A stretch of DNA of 64,000 bases from Desulfovibrio sp. ZJ209 (GCF_011039135.1 NZ_JAAKEJ010000003.1:248001-312000), one strand, 5' to 3'. Counted from the first letter of the stretch, positions 17,998 to 27,198 are shown. Made by a program: numbers and translations. Notes: a model not told the origin generated them from the letters alone.

Positions 17998-18267
17998 CTA
18001 CTTGCGCAAGCCCAGTTTTTCGATGAGCGCGCGGTAGCGCTGGATATCCTTCTTTTTCAGATAATTGAGGATCTTGCGCCGGTGCCCCACCAGCTTGAGC
18101 AGGCCCGTGCGCGAATGAAAGTCCTTCTTGTGCACCTTGAAGTGCCCGGTGAGACCCTCGATGCGCGCGGTGAGCAGGGCCACCTGCACCTCCGGGGAGC
18201 CGGTGTCGCCCTCGTGCTTGGCGTGGGCGTCAATGACAGCCTTTTTCTGTTCGGCATCCATGACCAC
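17998..18267 (-). CDS. rpsO: Ribosomal protein S15
   Basis: 89 residues from a GTG at 18267. It binds 16S rRNA in the small-subunit platform. [39 protein letters not shown] and [12 protein letters not shown] are the family's signature segments. The GTG is preferred over the ATG two codons later because AGGAG sits 7 nt before it and the length matches the usual 89 residues. truB ends 72 nt upstream, giving the common truB-rpsO-pnp order. Confidence 0.97.
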   Translation of the reverse strand: MVMDAEQKKAVIDAHAKHEGDTGSPEVQVALLTARIEGLTGHFKVHKKDFHSRTGLLKLVGHRRKILNYLKKKDIQRYRALIEKLGLRK

Positions 18268-18339
18268 AGCGATTCTCCTTTCAGGAAGGGTTGATGATGC
18301 GCCACCCTTCATGGCCCGGCACTTCCCTTGGGCGCGGCC

Positions 18340-19281
18340 CTACCACAGACCCCGTGCAACGGCCCACGCGTCCCCGAGCGGCGTCACTTCGCGCCGCGCG
18401 AGCGCCAGCGCCGTGCCGTCCGCCGCGCAGAGCAGGGCGTGGCCCGCGTCCCGGGCGCCCTCGCCGCTTGCGGCTACCGCGCTCACGGGGAGCGCCATGC
18501 CGTTGCGCACGCGGCCTTCCTGCTCCCGCGTGAGCGGGAGCCGGGGCCACGCGGGCAGGGCGTCGGCCAGGGGCCGCACCCGCGCCGCCAAAAGCGCCGG
18601 GTCGGCCACAAGGGCGTCGAGCCCCGTGGCGTCGCCGAGCCCGAAGGGGTGGCTGTACTCCCGGGTCAGTTCCGTCAGCACGGCCCCGCAGCCCAAGCGC
18701 ATCCCCAAGCTGTGGGCCAGGGAGCGAACATAGGTGCCGGAGCCGCACGCGACCCGGAAGCGCACAAACGGCAGGCTCACCTCGAGCGCCGCCGCCTGTG
18801 AAATTTTCACGGCCTTGGTCTTGGCCGGGGGCGTCTTGCCCCGGCGCGCCAGCCGGTAGAAAGGCTGCCCCTCGTGCTTGGCCGCCGAATAGGGCGGCAC
18901 GGGCTGCTCGGTGAGGGCCGTCCACGAGGCTACCTCCCGCGCCACGGCCTCGGCGCCCACATGCTGCCACGGGGCCTCGGCGAGGACTTCGCCCTGGCTG
19001 TCCCAGGTGTCCGTGGTCTGCCCGAGGCGAAAAGCACCCCGGTAGACCTTGCCGCCGCCCTCCATGAGAAAGGACGAGAGCTTGGTGGCCTGCCCGAGGA
19101 GAATGAGCAAAACGCCCGAAGCCAGCGGGTCCAGCGTGCCCGCATGGCCGATCTTCTTCTGCCCCAGACGCTTGAGCGCTGCCACGCAGCGGGCCGAGGT
19201 GGGCCCGGTGGGCTTGTCCAGCACCAGCACGCCGTCCAGTTGCGGCAAGGGCGTGGGTGAGGGGGCGCGCTGTTCCGTCAT
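18340..19281 (-). CDS. truB: tRNA pseudouridine-55 synthase
   Basis: 313 residues. It isomerises U55 in the T-loop of tRNAs. VLVLDKPTGPTSARCVAALK and KKIGHAGTLDPLASGVLLIL contain the catalytic aspartate (GTLDP). YRGAFRLGQTTDTWDSQG and CGSGTYVRSLAHSLG are the other conserved blocks. The C-terminal 80 residues form a PUA-like domain. The start at 19281 (MTEQRAPSP) is chosen because the upstream frame does not resemble the family. It is followed by rpsO on the same strand. Confidence 0.95.
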   Translation of the reverse strand: MTEQRAPSPTPLPQLDGVLVLDKPTGPTSARCVAALKRLGQKKIGHAGTLDPLASGVLLILLGQATKLSSFLMEGGGKVYRGAFRLGQTTDTWDSQGEVLAEAPWQHVGAEAVAREVASWTALTEQPVPPYSAAKHEGQPFYRLARRGKTPPAKTKAVKISQAAALEVSLPFVRFRVACGSGTYVRSLAHSLGMRLGCGAVLTELTREYSHPFGLGDATGLDALVADPALLAARVRPLADALPAWPRLPLTREQEGRVRNGMALPVSAVAASGEGARDAGHALLCAADGTALALARREVTPLGDAWAVARGLW

Positions 19282-19419
19282 GCTGTTTCCGGCCTGGGGC
19301 GGCTCCCCGTGCGGGAGCGACTGACGCTCATAAACCGGCCGGCGCGGAAAGTCAAAGTTTTCTTGGAAAATGCCTGTTTTGGCCGCTCTTGGCAAGTAAT
19401 AGCGGGCGGCGGCACTTGC

Positions 19420-20073
19420 TCATTCCCCACCCTGCAGCGCCAGCTCGGCCAGCGCGTTGACAGAGGCCGCGGCAACGGCCGAGCCGCCCTTGCGGCCCAG
19501 GAGGGTGAAGTGCGGCCAGGGGCTTTCGGCCAGCAGTTCCTTGGATTGCGTCGCGTTCACAAAGCCCACGGGCATGCCCACGATGAGCGCGGGCCCGGCT
19601 TCGGCCGGCCGGCCCTCCAGTTCTTCCAGCAAGGCCAGGAGCGCCGTGGGCGCATTGCCGATGACGATGACGGCCCCGGCGAGGCGGTCAGAAATCATAC
19701 GGATGCCGGCCGCGGCCCGCGTGACGCCCTCCGCGCGGGCCGCCTCGCCCACGCCGTCAAGGCCCATGAGCGGCACCACCTCGACGCCGAGGCGGGCCAT
19801 GCGCCGCGCCGGGAGCCCGGCCGCGGCCATGCGCGTGTCCGTGAATACGGGCTTTCCGGCGCGCAGGGCCGAAACGCCGCGTTCAAGGGCGCTCCCGCTG
19901 AGGCGCAGGTCGGGCAGGATGGCCGTATCCCCGAGCGCGTGGATGCAGCGGCGCGCCACCTCCCAGAGCGGCCCGGCAAAGGGGCGCGGCTCGGGGAGCT
20001 CGGCGTCGATGATGGCGAAGGAGCGGGCCTCGATGGCCTCGGGCGTGGCGGCGGGGTCAAGAGTCACGGGCAT
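19420..20073 (-). CDS. cbiC: Precorrin-8X/cobalt-precorrin-8 methylmutase
   Basis: 217 residues. It moves the C11 methyl group to C12 to give hydrogenobyrinate/cobyrinate in cobalamin synthesis. WEVARRCIHALGD contains the catalytic histidine region, and VFTDTRMAAAGLP and IVIGNAPTALLALLEELE are family-typical. VGMPVGFVNATQSKELL lies near the end. The ATG at 20073 lies inside the last codons of cbiA (17-bp overlap), indicating coupled translation. It is the last gene of the chain that runs from ruvX through cbiA. Confidence 0.95.
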   Translation of the reverse strand: MPVTLDPAATPEAIEARSFAIIDAELPEPRPFAGPLWEVARRCIHALGDTAILPDLRLSGSALERGVSALRAGKPVFTDTRMAAAGLPARRMARLGVEVVPLMGLDGVGEAARAEGVTRAAAGIRMISDRLAGAVIVIGNAPTALLALLEELEGRPAEAGPALIVGMPVGFVNATQSKELLAESPWPHFTLLGRKGGSAVAAASVNALAELALQGGE

Positions 20074-21604
20074 GGCAACTCCGGCGGGTGGATGCTGTAT
20101 CGGGGCGTGCGGCTGCGCGCGTGAGCTCAAGCCACGCCCGCCAGAAGCGGCGGCTGCCCTCGGGATAAAGATGGAGCCACGAGCCGGCCACGCGCCCGAG
20201 CCGGCAGCCCTCAAGCCCGCGGGGGACGCCCGCGGCGTCGCTCACACGCCAGAGCGGCGCGCACAACGGGGGGAGCTCCGCGTGGTCCAGGCGCGCATAG
20301 TGGAATTCATGGCCGCGCACGAGGGGCGGGGACTTTTCTTTTTGGGGGCACTCCGACAACCAGCCGGGCAGGGGCTCGGCCTCGCGGTAGCCGAGCGCGG
20401 CCAGCCGGTCGCCCATGTGGCAGCTGAGCGGCAAAAGCCCGGCGAGCGCGTGGCGCTGGCCCCCCACTGCCACCTCGCGCATGAGGTAGATATACCCGCC
20501 GCATTCGCCATAGACGGGGAGGCCCCGGGCGGCGAGGCCGCGCAGGGCGCTGAGCATGGAGGTATTCGCCGCGAGCGCCTCGGCATGGAGCTCGGGATAG
20601 CCGCCGGGAAAGTAGAGGCCCGCGCAGCCCTCCGGGGGGGCCACGTCCGTGAGCGGCGAAAAAAAGACCGGCTCCGCGCCGAGCTCCGTGAGCAGGGCAG
20701 GGAGGTCCGCATAGCAGAAACTGAAGGCCGCGTCCCGCGCGATGCAGATGCGCGGCCGGCCGGGATTGCGGGCCCGGCGCGGCAAAGGGAAGAAGGCGGT
20801 AGAGCCGTGGTCCCGGGGCGAGGAGGCGGGTGCGGGCGCGGGCTGCGGCGGGGAAACGCCGAGCGCCCGGAGGATGCCTGCCACGTCGCAATGGCCGGCG
20901 AACCAGCGGCCGATGCCGTCAAGGTCCACCTCGGCCAGCGCTTCGCCAGCCTCCACGAGCCCCAGGTGGCGCGACGCGAGCTTCGGCGCGCCGGCCCGGG
21001 GCAGGAAGCCGAACAGGGGCAGCTTTTCCTTGCGCAGCACCGGGGCCAGCGCCTCGCGCAGCAGCTTTTCATGAACCGGCCCCCCGGACTGGGTGCAGAC
21101 GAGCCCGAGAAAGCGCGGCCGTCCTCCGCGGGGCTTGTGGCGCAAAAAGCCCTCTGCCAGCGCGGCCACCGATTGCCCCATGCCGCGCACATTGAGCACG
21201 AGCAGCACCGGGAGGCCGAGCACCCTGGCAAGCTGCGCGGCCCCGCCCGCGCCTGCCGGCCCCCCGTCATAGAGGCCCATGGCGCCCTCGACCACCCAGA
21301 CGTCGGGCTTGCTCCCCGCCTCCGGCGACAAAAGCCGGCGCCGCAGCCGCGCAAGGCCGGCCGGCACGGCGCGCGGGCGTGCCTTGCCGCCGGGGCGGCA
21401 CATCCAGGCGTCGAGATTGGCCGCCGGCGCGCCGCAGGCCTGGGCGAGAAAGGCTGTGTCGATAAAGTCCGGGCCGGTCTTGGCGGCTGCCACCTCAAGG
21501 TCGAGCCCGCGCAGGGCGCGGATGAGGCCCAGCGCCGCCACGGTCTTGCCGGCGCCGCTTGCCGTGCCGGCCATGAGCAGCCCGGGCGGGCTGGCGCGCT
21601 TCAT
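20057..21604 (-). CDS. cbiA: Cobyrinate a,c-diamide synthase
   Basis: 515 residues. It amidates the a and c carboxylates of cobyrinic acid using glutamine and ATP. The N-terminal domain has a P-loop-like AGTASGAGKTVAALGLIRAL and VEGAMGLYDG. The C-terminal class I glutaminase-like domain has the nucleophile in VYGECGGYIYLM and a His in GSWLHLYPEGS. It is somewhat longer than many CbiA proteins because of a Pro/Ala linker near 265-290 and a short basic C-terminal tail. Its ATG overlaps the stop of the 78-residue gene (ATGA), and its 3' end overlaps cbiC. Confidence 0.94.
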   Translation of the reverse strand: MKRASPPGLLMAGTASGAGKTVAALGLIRALRGLDLEVAAAKTGPDFIDTAFLAQACGAPAANLDAWMCRPGGKARPRAVPAGLARLRRRLLSPEAGSKPDVWVVEGAMGLYDGGPAGAGGAAQLARVLGLPVLLVLNVRGMGQSVAALAEGFLRHKPRGGRPRFLGLVCTQSGGPVHEKLLREALAPVLRKEKLPLFGFLPRAGAPKLASRHLGLVEAGEALAEVDLDGIGRWFAGHCDVAGILRALGVSPPQPAPAPASSPRDHGSTAFFPLPRRARNPGRPRICIARDAAFSFCYADLPALLTELGAEPVFFSPLTDVAPPEGCAGLYFPGGYPELHAEALAANTSMLSALRGLAARGLPVYGECGGYIYLMREVAVGGQRHALAGLLPLSCHMGDRLAALGYREAEPLPGWLSECPQKEKSPPLVRGHEFHYARLDHAELPPLCAPLWRVSDAAGVPRGLEGCRLGRVAGSWLHLYPEGSRRFWRAWLELTRAAARPDTASTRRSCHARDS

Positions 21605-21837
21605 TTTGCCCCAAAGGCTTCCATGATGACGGCCGCGTCCTCGGCCGGGCGCGCCCTGAGCCCCAGTTCGGCGTTGCCGCCGGAGCAGACGAAGCCCTGC
21701 GGGCCCAGTTCCACGGTGCCGCAGGAAAGCGCCTGCCCGTAGGGGAGCTGGTCGCGCATGTCGGCGTGGTCCACGCGGCGGGGGAAGATAAAGGGCACGG
21801 GCTGGCCGGAAAAATCCTCCATGATCAGGTAGTTCAT
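21601..21837 (-). CDS. Small conserved-looking protein between mltG and cbiA
   Basis: 78 residues, not recognised: MNYLIMEDFSGQPVPFIFPR at the start, then DHADMRDQLPYGQALSCGTV, and SGGNAELGLRARPAEDAAVI near the end. No signal peptide or membrane helix; two cysteines. Its ATG overlaps the mltG stop and its TGA overlaps the cbiA ATG, both as ATGA, which is strong evidence that it is translated. Placement suggests a link to cobyrinate amidation, but the coupling runs equally from mltG. The pattern of short beta-like segments could suit a small binding domain; no function is claimed. Confidence 0.75.
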   Translation of the reverse strand: MNYLIMEDFSGQPVPFIFPRRVDHADMRDQLPYGQALSCGTVELGPQGFVCSGGNAELGLRARPAEDAAVIMEAFGAK

Positions 21838-22943
21838 GGCGTGCCTCGTCGGGCGGCGCGCCGCTGGCGCAGGTATTCGCGGACGGCGCGGTTGTGTTCC
21901 TGGAGCGTGGCGGAGAACTGGTGCTCGCCGCCGTCTGTCCTGGCAACGAAATAGAGATAGCCGTGCGCTTCCGGCCGGATGGCCGCATTGAGCGCCGCCG
22001 TGCCGAAGGAGGCGATGGGCCCGGGCGGCAGCCCGGCGCGCTGGTAGGTGTTGTAGGCGTTGGCCGCGTCGTCGAGCTGGCTCCGGCGCAAATTGCCGTC
22101 AAAGGCGGGCCCGAGGCCGTAGATGACCGTGGGGTCCGCCTGAAGGAGCATGCCCCGGCCGAGGCGGTTTTCATACACGCCCGCCACGCGCGCGCGCTCT
22201 TGCGGGAGGCCGGTCTCCTTCTCCACGATGGAGGCCAGCGTCACCCATTTCCTGAGCTCCGGCGCCGGGGGCCGCGCGGCCACGCCCTCGCGCCCGGCGC
22301 CATCGGGCCAGAGCGGCGCGGCCTTGCGCCAGAAATTGTCGATCATCCGCCCGGCCACGGCGCGCGCCTGGGCCCTCGCCGCTTGCGCTGCCCCCTCGCC
22401 CCCGGCCGCCTGCGCGGCGGCATCCGGCGGCTTGAGCAAATAGGTATCGGGCATGAGGAAGCCCTCGGCCGTGGCGAAAGGGATGCCGTAATGCCTGAGA
22501 AATTCGGGGTCGGTGACGGCTTCGCGGAAGTCCTCGAAGCGGACAAGGCCCTCGCTTTCGAGCAGCCGCCCGGTCTGCCACCACGTCAGCCCCTCGGGCA
22601 CGGTGACGCGCTGGAGCACCGGCCGGCCGTTGACGAGCGCCTCCAGCACGGCTTCGGGCTTTGAGCCCCCTTCAAGGGCGAAGCGCCCGGCCTGGAGGCG
22701 GTTTTCCTGCTTTTTCCAGCGCGCGAGCAGGGCGAAGTTCCGCGCGCTGGTGATGAGGCCGCGCTTTTGGAGGTCATCGGCGATCTTGTTGAGGTGCGCG
22801 CCGGGCGGCACATCAAAGATGACCTGCTCGCCCGGTTGCCCCGCCGCCGTCTCGAGAAAGACCTGGGCCTCGTGCCAGAGCCACACGCCGCCGGCCGCGG
22901 CCACGAGGATAAGGAGAAGCATGAAGCGGAAAAAGGTCTTCAT
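21834..22943 (-). CDS. mltG: Endolytic peptidoglycan transglycosylase MltG
   Basis: 369 residues. It cleaves nascent glycan strands and so limits peptidoglycan chain length. An N-terminal membrane helix (about 5-22) is followed by a LysM-like segment (VIFDVPPGAHLNKIADDLQK) and the YceG catalytic domain. The catalytic glutamate lies in TLASIVEKETGLPQERARVA, followed by VYENRLGRGMLLQADPTVIY. AYNTYQRAGLPPGPI and SFGTAALNAAIRP are family signatures. Its start overlaps ruvX (ATGA) and its stop overlaps the small gene. A 25-residue Ala-rich insert near 180-205 is unusual but in frame. Confidence 0.96.
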   Translation of the reverse strand: MKTFFRFMLLLILVAAAGGVWLWHEAQVFLETAAGQPGEQVIFDVPPGAHLNKIADDLQKRGLITSARNFALLARWKKQENRLQAGRFALEGGSKPEAVLEALVNGRPVLQRVTVPEGLTWWQTGRLLESEGLVRFEDFREAVTDPEFLRHYGIPFATAEGFLMPDTYLLKPPDAAAQAAGGEGAAQAARAQARAVAGRMIDNFWRKAAPLWPDGAGREGVAARPPAPELRKWVTLASIVEKETGLPQERARVAGVYENRLGRGMLLQADPTVIYGLGPAFDGNLRRSQLDDAANAYNTYQRAGLPPGPIASFGTAALNAAIRPEAHGYLYFVARTDGGEHQFSATLQEHNRAVREYLRQRRAARRGTP

Positions 22944-23377
22944 GCAAGCCTCCGCCGTTCCTCGGGCTCGGCCAGGAAGGACGCGAGGATGCGCGCCGCG
23001 GCCTGCCGGTCGAGCACGGCGCGGGCCTTCTCGCGCGAAAGGCCGGCCTCGCGCAGGTCCTGCGCGGCCTCCTCGCTGGAGAGCAGCTCCGGCATGTAGT
23101 AGATGGGGAGCTCGAGCCTGCGCTTGAGGCGCGCCGTCACGTTGCGCACCTGGCGGGTGGTCAGGCTTTCGCCGCCGTCCAGAAGCAGGGGCAGGCCCAT
23201 GACCACCGCCCCGGCCCCTTCCTCCCGGATGCGGTCGGCAAGGGCGTCCAAAAGGGCCGAGCGGCCGGTGAAATCCTCAAGGTGGAAGGTGGCGAGCGGA
23301 AAGGCCACGCGCCCCTCCGGGTCGGAAACGGCGAGGCCCGTGCGGGCGAGGCCGTAGTCGATGCCGGCGAAGCGCAC
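22940..23377 (-). CDS. ruvX: Putative pre-16S rRNA nuclease / Holliday junction resolvase-like protein
   Basis: 145 residues of the YqgF family (RNase H-like fold). It starts at a GTG with MRFAGIDYGLARTGLAVSD, the conserved first strand with a metal-binding Asp. VVMGLPLLLDGGESLTTRQV matches the family motif GLP...DG, and the last Asp is in VLDRQAAARIL. It lies 3 nt after the trpS stop and overlaps mltG by 4 bp. The family acts in 16S rRNA 5'-end maturation; a role in recombination is less well supported. Confidence 0.93.
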   Translation of the reverse strand: MRFAGIDYGLARTGLAVSDPEGRVAFPLATFHLEDFTGRSALLDALADRIREEGAGAVVMGLPLLLDGGESLTTRQVRNVTARLKRRLELPIYYMPELLSSEEAAQDLREAGLSREKARAVLDRQAAARILASFLAEPEERRRLA

Positions 23378-23380
23378 GCC

Positions 23381-24361
23381 CTAGAGCCCCATCTTTTCCC
23401 GCACCGCGCTCATGGTCGTGGCCGCGAAGGCCCGGGCGCGGTCGCCGCCCTGCGCGAGGATATTGGCCACAGCCTTGTCGTCGAGCTTGGCCCGCCGCTC
23501 CTGCAGGGGCTCCAGGAAGGCCGCGAGGTTCTTGAGAAAGATCTTCTTGCAGTCCACGCAGCCCAGGGTCGCAGAGGTGCAGCCGCGCCTAATCTCCATC
23601 TGCTCCTCCGGGCTTGCGAGCAGCACATGGTAGGGGAAGAGGTTGCAGATGTCCGGGTCTCCGGGGTCGGACTTGCGCAGCCGCGCCTTGTCCGTGAACA
23701 TGCCGCGCACCTTGTCCCTGATGCTGTCCATGGGCTCGGAAAGCGAGATGCCGTTGCCGTAGCTCTTGGACATCTTGCGGCCGTCGAGGCCCGGGCACTT
23801 GGCCGCGGGCGTGAGCAGGGCCTGCGGCTCGGGGAAGGTCTCGCCGTAGAGATAGTTGAAGCGGCGCGCGATCTCGCGGGTGAGCTCCATGTGCGGCAAC
23901 TGGTCCTCGCCCACGGGCACGCCGTGGGGCCGGTACATGAGGATGTCCGCGGCCATGAGCACCGGGTAGCAGAGAAAGCCCGCGTTGCCGAGGTCCTTGT
24001 TGCTGATCTGCTGCTGCTGTTCCTTGTAGGTGGGGTTGCGCTCCAGCCACGAGACGGGCGTGATCATGGAGAGCAAAAGCGAGAGCTCGGCGTGCTCCTT
24101 GACATCCGACTGGCGGAAGATGACGCATTTTTCCGGGTCGAGGCCGGCGGCCACCCAGTCCTTGACCATTTCGTCGATATTGCGGCGGATGGCCGAGGGG
24201 TCGGCGTAGTCGCTCGTCAGCGCGTGCCAGTCGGCCACGAAAAAGAAGGCCTGTTCGCGCTCCTGCAGGTCGATCCAGTTCCTGAGCACGCCGAAATAGT
24301 GGCCCAGATGGAGCGGCCCGGTGGGCCGCATGCCCGAGACGGTGCGCGGTTTTTCGCTCAT
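23381..24361 (-). CDS. trpS: Tryptophanyl-tRNA synthetase
   Basis: 326 residues, the usual bacterial length. A class I synthetase: GPLHLGHYFG is the HIGH motif (about 14-23) and GRKMSKSYGN is the KMSKS loop. FFVADWHALTSDY and AADILMYRPHGVPVGEDQLP form the tryptophan and adenylate site. A good Shine-Dalgarno (AAAGGAC) lies before the ATG. No T-box or trp leader is visible in the 39 nt from the M50 protease gene. Confidence 0.97.
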   Translation of the reverse strand: MSEKPRTVSGMRPTGPLHLGHYFGVLRNWIDLQEREQAFFFVADWHALTSDYADPSAIRRNIDEMVKDWVAAGLDPEKCVIFRQSDVKEHAELSLLLSMITPVSWLERNPTYKEQQQQISNKDLGNAGFLCYPVLMAADILMYRPHGVPVGEDQLPHMELTREIARRFNYLYGETFPEPQALLTPAAKCPGLDGRKMSKSYGNGISLSEPMDSIRDKVRGMFTDKARLRKSDPGDPDICNLFPYHVLLASPEEQMEIRRGCTSATLGCVDCKKIFLKNLAAFLEPLQERRAKLDDKAVANILAQGGDRARAFAATTMSAVREKMGL

Positions 24362-24400
24362 GGTGCGTCCTTTGTGCGCTTGGGGGGTTTGGGGCCGGCG

Positions 24401-25072
24401 TCAGAAGCCCAAAAGGCCGAGCAGGCCCAGGCTGCTGCCGCTCACGAGCGGCCCGAGCAGCTTGCCGAGCAGGCCCGTGGCCAAAAGGACGAGCAGGATG
24501 GCAAAGCCGTAGCGCCCGAGGTTCATGTAGCGCCACGCCCACTCGCCGGGGAGAAAATAGGCCAGGATCTTGCTGCCGTCCAGCGGCGGGATGGGCAGCA
24601 GGTTGAGCCAGCCGAGGCCGAAATTGATGACCACCCCGGCCTGGAGCGAGGACAGGGCGAAAATGTAGGCCCGGCTTCCGCGCAGCTCGGCAAAGGGCAG
24701 CACATGCACCGCCGCCCAGAGCCCGAGCCCGAAAAGGACGGCGAGCGCGAAGTTGGTCATGGGCCCGGCCAGGGCCACCAGCATCATGTCCCGGTGCGGG
24801 TTGCGGAAATTGCGCGGGTCCACCGGCACGGGCTTGGCCCAGCCGAAGACAAAAGCCCCGGAAAGGCTGGTGAGCCCGAAGACGGCGAGGCCCGCGGGGT
24901 CGATGTGCGGCAGGGGATTGAGGGTCAGGCGCCCGAGCTGGCGGGCCGTGGGGTCGCCGCAGCGCTCGGCCACCCAGCCGTGGGCCACCTCGTGGAGGAT
25001 GATGCCGAGCAGCGCGGGCACGAAGGCGATGGCGAGCAAGCGCAGGGCCTGGGAAATGTCAAAATCGAACAT
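24401..25072 (-). CDS. Site-2-type zinc metalloprotease (M50), SpoIVFB/YwhC-like
   Basis: 223 residues, an integral membrane protease with about six hydrophobic segments. The zinc-binding motif HEVAHGW lies in the first membrane region (about 27-33), and the third ligand is in NLLPIPPLDGSKIL. It has no PDZ domain, which places it in the compact subgroup common near trpS and scpA in many genomes. NPLPHIDPAG and AKPVPVDPRNFRNPHRDMML are subgroup-typical. It sits 8 nt after the preceding gene. The substrate is unknown. Confidence 0.9.
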   Translation of the reverse strand: MFDFDISQALRLLAIAFVPALLGIILHEVAHGWVAERCGDPTARQLGRLTLNPLPHIDPAGLAVFGLTSLSGAFVFGWAKPVPVDPRNFRNPHRDMMLVALAGPMTNFALAVLFGLGLWAAVHVLPFAELRGSRAYIFALSSLQAGVVINFGLGWLNLLPIPPLDGSKILAYFLPGEWAWRYMNLGRYGFAILLVLLATGLLGKLLGPLVSGSSLGLLGLLGF

Positions 25073-25080
25073 GCCTGAAC

Positions 25081-27198
25081 CTATCCGCTTTCCCGGCCGC
25101 TGTCGAGGACGGCCCCGGCCGGCGCGAGGTAGAGGAGGCCCGCGCCGGCGAGCTTCAGGAAGAGCCCGGCCGGCCACTCCCCGGGCCCGGGCGCGCCTTG
25201 CGCCAGCGGCGCGGCCGGCCCGAGCGGGAAGGCGTAGCGGAAGGCGCCACCCGGCCCGACTTTTGCGCGCCAGGGGGCCGGAGCGAAGGCCAGCTCGGCC
25301 CCGGCCCAGGGCGCCAGGGCGCCCGCGCGGGCCTCGGCCTCGCGCAACAGCCACGCCTGCACAAAAAGCGGCGCCATGCGGCCCCGGCAAAGCGGGCTGG
25401 GCGCCAGCACCGCCAGTTTTTCCGAAAGCTCCCGTTCACTTTCGAGCACGAGCCAGTCGAGCGCAAAGGTCGGGTTGGGGCCGCCTTGCGCGTTGACGCG
25501 CCACGCGCCCGTGAGCCCGGCGCGCCGCGCCGCGTCCGGCAGGCGCAGTTCCAGCGGGCCGTCAGGGCCGGCTGGGGGGGCGGCCCCGTGCTGCAGGACG
25601 GCCCTCACGGCCCGCGACGGGAGGGGGCGCGCGCTGGCCACGGCCTCCACGCCATACATCCATGCCGCCCACTGGTTGGGCCATGCGGATGGCTTCCGGG
25701 GCAGGCCCCCGAAGCTCCAGACCGGGAGCACAGGGCGCCGCCACTGGCAGACGAAGGTCACGGGGGCGCCGGCCTTGAATAGACGCGAGCGCGACCCGGG
25801 ATAGAGCACTTCGCCCGCAAGGCCGAAGCGGAACTTCCCCCGCCACGGGGATTTCGCGCCCTCGCGGCGCAGCCACGCGTCCCGCCGCTCCATGGTCCAG
25901 GCATAAAGCGCCATGTCGCCGTTGACAGCCGTGCGCAAGCTGCCCTGGAAATTGGCGCTCGCCACGCAGATCCCGAGCAGCACGGCCCCGGCCGCCAGGG
26001 AGGCCCCGCGCCCGTCACAGCGAAGCCGCGGGAGCGCGCGCAGAGAGGCATAGGCCGTGAAGCCCAGGGCGCAGGCGGCGTACAGGCCGAGGCTCGCCGC
26101 CAGCTTGGGGTGGCTTGGGAGCGGCATGTCGCTCAGGGCGTGCACGGCGCCGAGCGCAAGGCTGAAGAGGCAGAAGACGGCCGGGCAGAGGCCGGCGAGC
26201 AGCAGGGCGTCCGGCCGCGCAAGCACCTGTTTTTCGCGCCGGCGCAGGAAGAGGAGGAACAGCGCCAGCAGGAGCGCCGCCACGGGCCAGAAGCTCCCGG
26301 CAAAGGCGCCGAGGGCGTGGAGCCAGTCCGTAGGCAGCGCCGCAAGCTGGCGGCGCACGGTCTCGGCGTCGATGCCGCGCGCGGCCCTGCGGGCGAAATT
26401 GCCCGGGGCGAGAAAGGAAAGGAGCAGCGCGCCCGCGCACCAGAGCCCCACCTTGAGGAAGACGCGCAAGCGCCCGGTGGCAAAGCGCTCATGCAGGCGC
26501 CGGTCATGGAACCAGGCGAGGGCGCAGGCGACGCTTGCGCCCGCGAGCACGGCGAGCGCCGCATGCTCGAACACGCCCACGGCGAGCACGCCGAGCAGGC
26601 TGGCGACGCGCCGGGAGCGGCGCAGCGCGGGCGCCGCCGGGGCGCCGCCCGCTGAAGCCGCGCACCGCTCCCAGAGCGCGCAGAGGCTCCAGAAAAACAG
26701 CAGGGCCGCGGCCGACTGCAAGCCCGTGGTCAGCGCGTCAGTAAGGAGGTAGAAGCCGGGGAGAAAGCCCGTACAGGCGCAGAGGGTGAGCACGGCCAAG
26801 AGGGCCAGCGGCAGGGCGTCGCGGCGCCCAACGCCGGCGGCCCTGGCGAAGCCGTAAAAGGCCGCGCCGTGGAGCGCCAGCACCGCGCCGCAGGCAAGGC
26901 CGGCGGCGAGCCGGATTCCGCCGGCCTTGCCGAGGAAGACCGCGAGAAAGTGGTAGGTGTAGCGGCCGCTCCATGTCAGCCATTCGCGGCCGACTTCATA
27001 GAGGCCGCCGGGAAGGTCGAAGAGGAACATGGCGCGGGTGACTTCATCGAAGTCGTCCCCGCGCGGGAAGCAGAAGCCCAGCGCCCAGACGAAGGGCGCG
27101 AGGCCGGCGAGAAGAGCGAGCCAGGCGAGCGCGCGGACGAACCGCCAACGGGCTCGGCCGGTCTCCGGCCGCTGGGCATCAGGCGCGGGGCGCCTCAC
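25081..27198 (-). CDS. Large multi-pass membrane protein, possibly DUF6056-like
   Basis: 705 residues from a GTG at 27198 that overlaps the TGA of the upstream dehydrogenase (GTGA). About ten hydrophobic segments occupy residues 20-480, after which a soluble part of about 200 residues follows. FCFPRGDDFDEVTRAMFLFD near the start has an acidic loop of the kind seen in GT-C-like and DUF6056 membrane proteins, which bind lipid-linked sugars. WLTWSGRYTYHFLAVFL follows. Function is unknown; membership in a GT-C-like fold is inferred from the loop and topology only. The upstream frame beyond the GTG is a shadow of the dehydrogenase. Confidence 0.6.
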   Translation of the reverse strand: MRRPAPDAQRPETGRARWRFVRALAWLALLAGLAPFVWALGFCFPRGDDFDEVTRAMFLFDLPGGLYEVGREWLTWSGRYTYHFLAVFLGKAGGIRLAAGLACGAVLALHGAAFYGFARAAGVGRRDALPLALLAVLTLCACTGFLPGFYLLTDALTTGLQSAAALLFFWSLCALWERCAASAGGAPAAPALRRSRRVASLLGVLAVGVFEHAALAVLAGASVACALAWFHDRRLHERFATGRLRVFLKVGLWCAGALLLSFLAPGNFARRAARGIDAETVRRQLAALPTDWLHALGAFAGSFWPVAALLLALFLLFLRRREKQVLARPDALLLAGLCPAVFCLFSLALGAVHALSDMPLPSHPKLAASLGLYAACALGFTAYASLRALPRLRCDGRGASLAAGAVLLGICVASANFQGSLRTAVNGDMALYAWTMERRDAWLRREGAKSPWRGKFRFGLAGEVLYPGSRSRLFKAGAPVTFVCQWRRPVLPVWSFGGLPRKPSAWPNQWAAWMYGVEAVASARPLPSRAVRAVLQHGAAPPAGPDGPLELRLPDAARRAGLTGAWRVNAQGGPNPTFALDWLVLESERELSEKLAVLAPSPLCRGRMAPLFVQAWLLREAEARAGALAPWAGAELAFAPAPWRAKVGPGGAFRYAFPLGPAAPLAQGAPGPGEWPAGLFLKLAGAGLLYLAPAGAVLDSGRESG

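Noticed and set aside
20074..24400. Cobalamin riboswitch before cbiA or T-box before trpS
   Set aside because: cbiA overlaps the gene before it, and trpS has only 39 nt upstream; neither has room for an RNA switch.
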